From: JANRKG01 sp033763635
GTDB taxonomy: Bacteria; Cyanobacteriota; Cyanobacteriia; GCF-001939115
DNA length: 14,482 nt
Assembly (NCBI GenBank): GCA_033763635.1
Contig: JANRKG010000203.1
Location: 1 to 14,482 of the forward strand
Direction: 5' to 3'
The notes under the pieces are model-generated. The model did not search any database, had not been told where the DNA came from, and saw only the letters and a program-made list of their open reading frames with translations. This document shows positions 6,325 through 13,102 of this stretch, piece after piece. Within the stretch, counting starts at the first letter, position 1. Each line of letters starts with the position of its first letter. The position numbers and the translations under genes were made by a program.

Positions 6325-7992
6325 CTATTCCTGCAAGGTCACAAAAATCTGAGCCTTGACCACGCCTTCCTGTGATTCATCTCCACTGGCAGTAATCAAT
6401 TCCAGGCGATCGAGCCAGGAACCAGCCACCCATTCCACCAACTTCAACACTGGAAACTGTTCAGCCAGGACAGCCCGTGCCTGAGCCAGGTTTCCATAAA
6501 AGTAACCCAAGGCAGGATGGGTAAAGCTCTTCACCCCGGCGGAAAAACCCGGTTGGGTGAGCAGGGAATGGTTGGACGCTTGGAGGGCTGCCTCCATCCC
6601 GGTCGCTGAGTTGGCAAAAATCACATCCTTGTCTAGCTGGGTATACAGTCCTTGCAGTTGGGTTGTGAGTTCTCCAGAAGAAGACTCTGGGGCCGTGCTG
6701 ATCCGGGTCCAGGCAGAAACCGCCCGATCGCCCACCGTCACCGTTCCCGCTTGAAATCCCTGGTGTTGCCCCAATTCATCCAGTTCTTGAATCGCCTGAT
6801 CAGTTTCAGGAGATTGGGGAGCCACCAGTACCCAATCCAGGTGGTTCAGATCGCTTGGGGCCAGAATGCCAAAAGCATATTCTCCATGAAACAAGTCTGT
6901 GAGCTTCCAGGGCAAATCATCCCCCCATTGCTGTTGAAAGTTTTTGATCAGTTGCCGATCGAGATCCGCAAAGAGTCCCCGATCGGGCACAAGTTCCTGC
7001 AAACGGGTAAGGAGGTTGGGGAGATCCGTCCCGGAAACCGTGAACAAACTGGTTGCTGGAAGATACTGAAGCGCATGGACAGGTTGGGTGAGGTCCAGAG
7101 AGGGTTGAGCAGCCGATTTTGGCTCTGTCAGGAGGGCTGTTTCCAGACGTAACCCTTGGGGCCGCAGATCAATCCCGATCGCCAATCCGGTATCCGTCAG
7201 GTCGGGTGGCGTTTCCAGGGGACGACCCAACCATCGGGATAATCGGGGCAGGTTGACAAACACAAACCCCACTCGTTCCTCTGAAAGGCTCTTCAGGGCG
7301 CGATCGTAGAAACTTGCTTCCGCCAGGGCCATCTCTGGCGCTTGCACATGGTTGATCGCTTGCTTTAACACGTGGGGAGAGTTGGCGAACAGCACAAACT
7401 GATTCCCGACCAGGGCAGTCGCAGGGGCAAAGACGGAGGAGACAGATGCTTTGGACTTGCCATAGGTCAGGGTAACGCCCTGATAGGATTCCGAAACCGG
7501 AGGGAACCCAGCAGACGATCGCGTTTTCCAGAAGCGGGTCAGGGCTTCCCGCGCCAGTTGGGAGTTCCGAACCGCAACCACCGTTAAATAACCTGGCTGG
7601 GCACCATTTTTGAGATCCCGATCGAGGTCAATGCTGGTCATGGCAAAGGTGATTTCGTCTCCAATCCAGGGACGGAGATCCCCATAGGTGAGGCCCGTCC
7701 CCGCCAGCAAATCCTGCTTGAAGGCTTGCACCGCTGCCCGAATTGGAGCAGCTTGCTCTCCCGGAGGAATCGCCTGGGGTAACTCATCCAGGCGATCGGG
7801 ATGAACCAGCAGGGAAGCCACGACAGGAGCCTGACGGGATATAAATATCGCAGTCACCGGATCAAGGACGGGTTTCTCTGGGGCGATCGGTGGTAAAGGA
7901 GGTTCTGCCAGAGCGGAGAAACGAAGGAATCCTGACACAAGTAACATCAGGACGGTAATCAACAGGGTAGAGAAAAATGAACGCTGTTTCAT
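6325..7992 (-). CDS. Exported DUF3352-family protein, function unknown
   Basis: 555 residues from ATG 7992. An in-frame TTG at 8010 would add six residues but has no ribosome site, and the ATG puts the signal peptide at the very N-terminus. Residues 1-29 are a clear signal peptide: KQR, then a hydrophobic core, ending SALA before EPP, a signal peptidase I site. The mature chain starts Pro-rich (EPPLPPIAPEKP) and continues with DPVTAIFISRQAPVVASLLVHP, which I recognise as the conserved start of the cyanobacterial DUF3352 family. No enzyme motif, lipobox or second membrane segment was seen, so it is probably periplasmic or thylakoid-lumenal. It converges on the ABC cassette and diverges from the small gene at 8223. 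Role in the cell is not known. Confidence 0.85.
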   Translation of the reverse strand: MKQRSFFSTLLITVLMLLVSGFLRFSALAEPPLPPIAPEKPVLDPVTAIFISRQAPVVASLLVHPDRLDELPQAIPPGEQAAPIRAAVQAFKQDLLAGTGLTYGDLRPWIGDEITFAMTSIDLDRDLKNGAQPGYLTVVAVRNSQLAREALTRFWKTRSSAGFPPVSESYQGVTLTYGKSKASVSSVFAPATALVGNQFVLFANSPHVLKQAINHVQAPEMALAEASFYDRALKSLSEERVGFVFVNLPRLSRWLGRPLETPPDLTDTGLAIGIDLRPQGLRLETALLTEPKSAAQPSLDLTQPVHALQYLPATSLFTVSGTDLPNLLTRLQELVPDRGLFADLDRQLIKNFQQQWGDDLPWKLTDLFHGEYAFGILAPSDLNHLDWVLVAPQSPETDQAIQELDELGQHQGFQAGTVTVGDRAVSAWTRISTAPESSSGELTTQLQGLYTQLDKDVIFANSATGMEAALQASNHSLLTQPGFSAGVKSFTHPALGYFYGNLAQARAVLAEQFPVLKLVEWVAGSWLDRLELITASGDESQEGVVKAQIFVTLQE

Positions 7993-8222
7993 AACCCAAT
8001 TCTGCGCCAAGGTTTTGTAGAGCGGGGCGATGGAGACCCTAAACAGGATTATTATTTCAGCAGATGGGTCATTCAGTGCCCAAAATAGACTTGTAACAAA
8101 ACGATCCGCCCTTCGGGAACTTTGGTAGGGTTAGAACACATCGGAAACTAGGGGAGTTGGAAGTTCTCAAATTCATTGAAGGGATTTTCCTTTTGCCCTA
8201 ACTTGCATCTATCCTCCCTGCC
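7993..8222. promoter_or_regulatory. Divergent gap (DUF3352 gene / small gene)
   Basis: 230 bp between two divergent starts. No Shine-Dalgarno was found next to either start, and no clear -35/-10 pair. A small CCCTTCGGG hairpin is visible near 8113. No gene or RNA was recognised. Confidence 0.45.
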
Positions 8223-8498
8223 ATGCCCGACTCTCCTTCCCAGTTCCCACCCGGTCCCTCTCCTGACCCAAATAAAGTTAGTGAACCCGAACGGTGGACA
8301 GAAATTTTGCAACAGGCCGATCGCGCCTCTTACCAACTCCTGGCGATAGAAGTCTGGGCCATCGCCAAAACGATGGATACGATCGTCCCTGGTTTTTGGA
8401 GCCGCTTCATGGCAAATCGCCAGGTCGCCCTGAAACAGTTCCTAGAACGGAAACAGAATCGTCAGGCTTCCCAGCGATCGTCCTCACCGGAAGGGTAG
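8223..8498 (+). CDS. Small hypothetical protein, 91 residues
   Basis: ATG at 8223, stop ending at 8498. The first 20 residues are Pro/Ser-rich and disordered. Residues about 22-75 are rich in Trp, Ala and Leu and read like one or two amphipathic helices (ERWTEILQQADRASYQLL, then VWAIAKTMDTIVPGFWSRF), followed by a basic, Gln-rich tail. No signal peptide, membrane segment, metal-binding cysteines or known motif. Codon use matches the neighbours and it contains CGATCG cores, so it looks native and real rather than a chance frame. It is tail to tail with the RNase J gene, the stops only 13 bp apart. Function not recognised. Confidence 0.72.
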   Translation: MPDSPSQFPPGPSPDPNKVSEPERWTEILQQADRASYQLLAIEVWAIAKTMDTIVPGFWSRFMANRQVALKQFLERKQNRQASQRSSSPEG

Positions 8499-8511
8499 TT
8501 TTCAGACCAGA

Positions 8512-10293
8512 TCAGGAACCAACTCGTGCCGGAACCCAATCCCGCCCCACGGAGGCTTCTACGGGCGCTTCATCGGGCTTCTGCATCAAGAACAGCAACA
8601 TAGAATTACCGTGCAGTTCTCGCTTCAACATCCGCCTGAGTTCCGTCTCGATCTGGGTTTGGAGTCCCACCCAATCCACTTCCAGTTCATCCGTACCGAA
8701 GCGACGGGCAAAGTCTTTCCAGCGATTCGCTAAAACGCTTTCGATCGTTCGTTGAATGAGGCTCTGAAGGAGGGGCCGTTCCACAGTCGTCACAACACCA
8801 CGCAGGTGGACTTCTGGTTGGGCCAGTAAGCGACCGTTCCAGTTGATGGCAGCAGCGATCGTAATGATCCCTTCTTCTGCAAGTTGTTGCCGTTCTTTCA
8901 ACACGCCATCCTTCACAATGCCATCTCGGGTCATCAACTCGATCCCCGACGGCACCTTCCCGGCAACCCGAATCTTTGTTTCTGAAACTTCCACGACATC
9001 GCCGTTTTGAATGACGACCATGTTTTCAGCGGGAATGCCACACTTCTGGGCAGTTTCCGAATGTTTCACGAGCATTCGATGTTCCCCATGAACGGGTAAG
9101 AAGAACTTGGGCCGAGTCAGACCAATCATCAATTTCTGATCTTCCTGACAACCATGCCCGGAAACGTGAATCCCCTGCTCCCGTCCGTAGATCGCCTTCG
9201 CCCCCTGCATCATGATCTTGTCAATCAAGTTGACGACAGAGATCGTATTGCCCGGAATCGGGTTCGCGGAAAACACCACCGTATCCCCTTGCCGGATCTT
9301 GACTTTGGGATGCTCCCCATTGGCAATCCGGCTCAATGCCGACATCGGTTCGCCCTGCGATCCCGTTGTCAGGATGAGAACGCCATCATCGGGCACCTGA
9401 TTGATCACATGCAGGGGTTGGAGCAAACTATCTTCACATTTGATGTACCCCAGCGATCGAGCATGGGCAATCACATTCAACATCGATCGCCCCAGAACAC
9501 CGACCACCCGTTTGTGTTTCTGGGCCAGTTCCAGAATCATATTCAGGCGATGCACCGAAGAGGCGAAGGTCGTAACGAACAACCGCCCGGTGGCCTGACT
9601 AAACACGCGATCGAGATTGGGATAAACCGATCGCTCGGAAGGGGTGAACCCAGGCACTTCTGAATTCGTGGAGTCACTGATGAGGCACAAAACTCCTTGT
9701 TCGCCGTACTCTGCCAACTTTTGCAGATCGTAAAACTCCCCATCTACTGGGGTATGGTCAAACTTGAAATCCCCGGTATGGATCACAACGCCCGCAGGGG
9801 TGCGGATGGCAACAGTGAAACTGTCAGCGATCGAGTGGGTATTGCGAATAAACTGCACCAGGAAAGAATTGCCCACCCGCACGATTTCTCTAGGAGCCAC
9901 TCGCCGCAGTTCTGTACGGCGGCCCACCCCCGCTTCATCCAACTTCCCTTCTAAAAGGGCCATTGCAAAACGGGGACCATAAATCACGGGGATCTCAAAC
10001 TGCTTCAGGTGAAAGGGAATCCCCCCAATATGGTCTTCATGCCCGTGAGTGACAATCATGCCCTTGATTTTGTGACGATTTTCCCGCAGGTAGGTCATAT
10101 CCGGCAGCACAATATTGACCCCGTGCATGCCATCTGTTGGGAAGGCTAACCCCGCATCCAGCAGGAGAATTTCGTCATTAATTTCAAAGACACAGGTATT
10201 TTTACCAATTTCATGAAGTCCCCCCAGGGGGATGACTTTAAGGGCAGGCTTTGAAGCATTGGAAGCAGAATGATTTGTATCGGTTTGAGTCAT
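8512..10293 (-). CDS. rnj: Ribonuclease J (metallo-beta-lactamase / beta-CASP RNase)
   Basis: 593 residues, a normal length for RNase J, which degrades and matures RNA by endonuclease and 5'-3' exonuclease action. Metal-binding motifs are intact: HGHEDH at 83-88, His153 in RNTHSI and Asp175 in HTGDF; PVHGEHRML in the beta-CASP half supplies the late histidine. SDSTNSE and GSQGEPMSAL are typical beta-CASP landmarks. After these comes the C-terminal domain, ending in a short tail (VEASVGRDW...). The first 15 residues are a variable Ser/Asn-rich extension. The ATG at 10293 has AAAAGGA five bases before it, a good ribosome site. It lies downstream of asd and dapA on the same strand but after a 326-bp leader, so it may have its own promoter. 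In cyanobacteria it works alongside RNase E. Confidence 0.96.
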   Translation of the reverse strand: MTQTDTNHSASNASKPALKVIPLGGLHEIGKNTCVFEINDEILLLDAGLAFPTDGMHGVNIVLPDMTYLRENRHKIKGMIVTHGHEDHIGGIPFHLKQFEIPVIYGPRFAMALLEGKLDEAGVGRRTELRRVAPREIVRVGNSFLVQFIRNTHSIADSFTVAIRTPAGVVIHTGDFKFDHTPVDGEFYDLQKLAEYGEQGVLCLISDSTNSEVPGFTPSERSVYPNLDRVFSQATGRLFVTTFASSVHRLNMILELAQKHKRVVGVLGRSMLNVIAHARSLGYIKCEDSLLQPLHVINQVPDDGVLILTTGSQGEPMSALSRIANGEHPKVKIRQGDTVVFSANPIPGNTISVVNLIDKIMMQGAKAIYGREQGIHVSGHGCQEDQKLMIGLTRPKFFLPVHGEHRMLVKHSETAQKCGIPAENMVVIQNGDVVEVSETKIRVAGKVPSGIELMTRDGIVKDGVLKERQQLAEEGIITIAAAINWNGRLLAQPEVHLRGVVTTVERPLLQSLIQRTIESVLANRWKDFARRFGTDELEVDWVGLQTQIETELRRMLKRELHGNSMLLFLMQKPDEAPVEASVGRDWVPARVGS

Positions 10294-10619
10294 CGGTATC
10301 CTTTTGGCTAGAAGAGTTGAGAGAAGAAAAAGCGTTATCAGAAGATTTTTAGAAAACGCAGAATAGGACTAAGATCTATCGCTCAGAGATCTGGAAGTAG
10401 GGTCTAGAGATAGATAGATTGGTGCGAGTTCTGCACTTGCTCTGCTTAGGTAAACTTCTTTTTGCAAGAATCTTTTGTTTCAGAGTGAGCAGCAGGGCCA
10501 TCCTCATGTACTCGTAGATTCATAGGTATTCAGTTGTCAGAAAGTTTTCGCTAGCAGAGAAGGGGCTAGCTATTCAAAAAGGTTGCTCAGGAAAACAACT
10601 CCCTTCCTAAGCATTCATC
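10294..10619 (-). promoter_or_regulatory. 326-bp leader/intergenic region upstream of rnj
   Basis: The gap between dapA and rnj (both minus strand) is long for genes of one operon. It contains two GCTAGC copies nine bases apart (10550-10555 and 10565-10570) that can pair as a hairpin, a TTCTT/AAGAA inverted repeat around 10457-10471, and a GCGTT/AACGC pair at about 10332-10358. No clear -35/-10 pair, no strong terminator after dapA and no open frame of note were found. It probably holds a promoter or structured 5' leader for rnj. Confidence 0.45.
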
Positions 10620-11510
10620 CTAAGAATTAGGCATCAGGGAATCATTCAGGGCACTCTTTAATGCCTCAATCACAGTATCAGAAGCTTCACAAAGCGGTGG
10701 ACGGGTCGGCCCCACATTCCAACCCTTTAAATTCAGAGCAGCCTTCACCGGAATGGGATTTGCAGTCAGGAAAAGAGCCTTGAACAAGGGTAGAAGGCGC
10801 AGATGGATCGCCAGAGCCTCACGCGGGTTCCCCGCTTCAAAGGCTCTAATCATTTGTTGCAATGGGTTCCCCACTAAATGACTGGCGACACTAATCACAC
10901 CCGCTGCCCCTACTGCAAGCATGGGGAGGGTGAGAGAGTCGTCACCGGAGTAGATAGCAAAGTCAGGAGGAACCAGTTTGCGAGTTTGACTTACCTGATC
11001 TAGATTTCCGCTGGCTTCCTTAAGGGCCACAATATTAGAAACCTCTGACAACCGAGCAACGGTTTCGGGCTGGAGATTTTGACCAGTTCTTCCGGGAACA
11101 TTATACAAAATTACCGGAAGTTCAGGAGCGGCTTCGGCGACGGCCTTAAAGTGCCGATATAACCCCTCCTGAGGAGGCTTGTTGTAATAGGGAACAACCT
11201 GAAGTGTTCCATCTAACCCTAGTTTATCGGCTTTTTCGGTGGCAGAGATGGCTTCCTGGGTAGAATTAGACCCTGTTCCCGCAACAATCTTTGCTTTCCC
11301 TGCTACAACATTCTGCACGACCTGAAAAAGCTGATATTCCTCACTCCAGCTTAGGGTTGGGGATTCCCCCGTTGTTCCACACACTACCAGGGTATCCGTC
11401 CCCTGTTGAACGAGATGGGCTGCCAATTGCTCGGCAACGGCATAGTTCAGACTGCCATCCTCGTGAAAAGGAGTCACCATTGCTGTGAGAACACGTCCGA
11501 AATTTACCAC
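10620..11510 (-). CDS. dapA: 4-hydroxy-tetrahydrodipicolinate synthase
   Basis: Condenses pyruvate with aspartate-4-semialdehyde, the first committed step to diaminopimelate and lysine. I chose the GTG at 11510 (296 residues): AGGAG at 11521-11525 sits ten bases before it, and cyanobacterial DapA proteins usually begin close to FGRVLTAMVTPF. An ATG at 11567 would add 19 residues unlike the family and has no ribosome site. Catalytic residues are present in this numbering: GTTGES at 45-50, Tyr136 in LYNVPGRTG with Arg141, and Lys164 in VALKEASGN, which forms the Schiff base with pyruvate. Its substrate is made by the gene just upstream (asd), 74 bp away on the same strand, so the two are probably cotranscribed. 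Confidence 0.96.
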   Translation of the reverse strand: MVNFGRVLTAMVTPFHEDGSLNYAVAEQLAAHLVQQGTDTLVVCGTTGESPTLSWSEEYQLFQVVQNVVAGKAKIVAGTGSNSTQEAISATEKADKLGLDGTLQVVPYYNKPPQEGLYRHFKAVAEAAPELPVILYNVPGRTGQNLQPETVARLSEVSNIVALKEASGNLDQVSQTRKLVPPDFAIYSGDDSLTLPMLAVGAAGVISVASHLVGNPLQQMIRAFEAGNPREALAIHLRLLPLFKALFLTANPIPVKAALNLKGWNVGPTRPPLCEASDTVIEALKSALNDSLMPNS

Positions 11511-11525
11511 ACCTACCCTACTCCT
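11511..11525 (-). promoter_or_regulatory. Shine-Dalgarno that fixes the dapA start at GTG
   Basis: On the minus strand AGGAG (11525-11521) is followed by a ten-base spacer and then GTG (11510-11508). This lies inside the reading frame that would result from the upstream ATG at 11567, which argues for the shorter protein. Confidence 0.65.
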
Positions 11526-11584
11526 GAAATTTGTTTGCAATGATGTTGACGAGCCAAAAATTTCCAATCTTCTTGGAAATTTGC

Positions 11585-12655
11585 CTACGCGGTCAAGGGT
11601 TGGCGATCGGGACTCACATTTTCAGACGGTGAAGTCCCCTTCAGACGATCGCGGCTGACTAACAATTCCGCAATCTGAATCGCATTCAAGGCGGCTCCTT
11701 TGCGAATCTGATCCCCACTGAGCCAAAGTTCTAAACCACAGGGATGGGAAATATCCTGGCGAATCCGGCCCACCAGCACTTCATCACGACCACTGGCTTC
11801 CATGGGCATTGGAAAGTAGTTGGCTTGCCAGTCTTCCACCAGCTTAACCCCCGGAGCCTGACTCAAAATTGAGCGGGCCTGAGCCACACTGAAGGGAGAG
11901 GCAAATTCCAGGTTAATCGCTTCAGAGTGGGCACGCAGAACGGGCACCCGAATACAGGTGGCCGTAATCCGAATTGCCTCATCCCCAAAGATCTTGCGGG
12001 TCTCATTGACCATCTTCATTTCTTCTTCGCAATATCCCTGCTCGTTCAACTTCGTATTGTGAGGAAACAGGTTGAAGGCAAGGGGATAGGGGAAGATGTC
12101 TGTCTGGGGGGTCCGCCCGTCGAGAATGGCCTGAGCCTGGGCCTTCATTTCTTCCATTGCCCTGGCCCCTGCCCCACTGGCAGACTGGTAGGTGGCTGCC
12201 ACTAGGCGTTGCACAGGCTGGACCTGATGGAGCGGCCAGACGGCGACACTCATCAAGATAGTAGTGCAGTTGGGGTTTGCAATCACCCCTTGGTGGCGAT
12301 CGACCGCTTCTGGATTCACCTCAGGAACCACGAGAGGCACCTGGGGGTCCATCCGAAAGGCACTGGAGTTATCCACCATGACAGCCCCTGCTGCCACAAT
12401 TTGCTTCACCCACGCCCGTGAAGTGGAAGCCCCAGCGGAGGCCAGCACGATATCAATATTGTCGAAGGAGCGATCGTCTACAGCCGCTACGGTTATCGGT
12501 TCGCCCTTGAAGGTCAGAGTGCTTCCAGCGGAGCGAGGGGAAGCCAGCAACTTCAACTCAGCAAGGGGAAAGTTGCGGCTCTCTAACAACTCCAACAATT
12601 CTGTCCCAACAGCACCCGTAGCACCCAGGACGGCAACTCGATAAGACTGAGGCAA
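11585..12655 (-). CDS. asd: Aspartate-semialdehyde dehydrogenase
   Basis: 356 residues. NADPH-dependent reduction of aspartyl-phosphate to aspartate-4-semialdehyde, the branch point for lysine/diaminopimelate, threonine and methionine. The Rossmann loop GATGAVG is at 11-17, the nucleophile is Cys130 in ANPNCTT, the catalytic base is His243 in RAHSE, and SASGAGARAMEEM is at 158-170. The start is TTG at 12655: AAGGAG lies seven bases upstream and the frame offers no nearby ATG, while MPQSYRVAVLGATG gives the expected N-terminus. The last 20 residues after the LVSRDRL helix are a short polar tail. It leads the minus-strand series asd - dapA - rnj and is divergent from tig. Confidence 0.96.
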   Translation of the reverse strand: MPQSYRVAVLGATGAVGTELLELLESRNFPLAELKLLASPRSAGSTLTFKGEPITVAAVDDRSFDNIDIVLASAGASTSRAWVKQIVAAGAVMVDNSSAFRMDPQVPLVVPEVNPEAVDRHQGVIANPNCTTILMSVAVWPLHQVQPVQRLVAATYQSASGAGARAMEEMKAQAQAILDGRTPQTDIFPYPLAFNLFPHNTKLNEQGYCEEEMKMVNETRKIFGDEAIRITATCIRVPVLRAHSEAINLEFASPFSVAQARSILSQAPGVKLVEDWQANYFPMPMEASGRDEVLVGRIRQDISHPCGLELWLSGDQIRKGAALNAIQIAELLVSRDRLKGTSPSENVSPDRQPLTA

Positions 12656-12668
12656 ACTAACACTCCTT
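12656..12668 (-). promoter_or_regulatory. Strong Shine-Dalgarno for the TTG start of asd
   Basis: AAGGAG followed by seven bases and TTG on the minus strand. It is the strongest ribosome site in the window together with that of rnj, and it identifies TTG as the true start of asd. Confidence 0.7.
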
Positions 12669-12845
12669 AACTTTAGGAAATGGAAATTCAGGAAATTGGT
12701 GTGTTCACATACTAGCGAATTTTGGTCTGCTGAAAATCATAGACGACTCAAAATCAAAAAGTTGCATCGACAAATTGTTCAGTGTGTGAGCGCTTCTAAC
12801 CTAATTTCAACACAAATGAAGGCCGATTAAACCGTAGCAATATAG

Positions 12846-12861
12846 ATTCTGATTACAGAAT
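12846..12861. promoter_or_regulatory. 16-bp inverted repeat ATTCTG-ATTA-CAGAAT
   Basis: Six-base perfect arms around a four-base centre, ending three bases before the TTGCTT candidate -35 box of the tig promoter. The placement suits an activator or repressor site. It does not fit the NtcA (GTA-N8-TAC) pattern. Confidence 0.35.
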
Positions 12862-12864
12862 GCT

Positions 12865-12893
12865 TTGCTTTCGTCAGGATGGGTTATTATAGC
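12865..12893 (+). promoter_or_regulatory. Candidate tig promoter
   Basis: TTGCTT (12865-12870), 17-bp spacer, TATAGC (12888-12893), overlapping the AT-rich TTATTATA. Both boxes match their consensus at four of six positions. It would give a leader of about 200 bases before tig. Confidence 0.3.
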
Positions 12894-13102
12894 TTATTGT
12901 GGCAATTTACCCCCCAAGGAAATTGTCCGGCTCTGTAACATAAATTGTTATTTTTTGTTTGTTTTGGCTCGAAAACTCTGTACCCTCAATTAATTCCAGC
13001 GAGAATTCAAACGGGCTTTAGAGAAGACTTCGGACCCAGCATCAATCTTCTCAGGTTGGCAGAGCCAAACGTCTAGTGACCTATTGCAAGCATCGAAGAC
13101 TG

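Larger units (their letters stand above)
12656..13102. promoter_or_regulatory. Divergent intergenic region asd / tig
   Basis: 447 bp with no credible coding frame. It is AT-richer than its surroundings in 12660-13000. Visible elements: a TATGAT -10-like box on the minus strand (plus-strand ATCATA at 12736-12741) without a good -35 box; a 16-bp inverted repeat at 12846-12861; a plus-strand TTGCTT - 17 bp - TATAGC candidate at 12865-12893; and, in the tig leader, a seven-base-pair stem GAGAAGA/TCTTCTC (13021-13027 with 13046-13052) followed by a small TTGGC-AGA-GCCAA hairpin. No known small RNA was recognised. Confidence 0.5.

Noticed and set aside
12656..13102. A small RNA such as Yfr1, or an NtcA site, in the asd/tig gap.
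   Set aside because: No Yfr1-type ACTCCTCACACC motif and no GTA-N8-TAC sequence was found; the stems seen are short.
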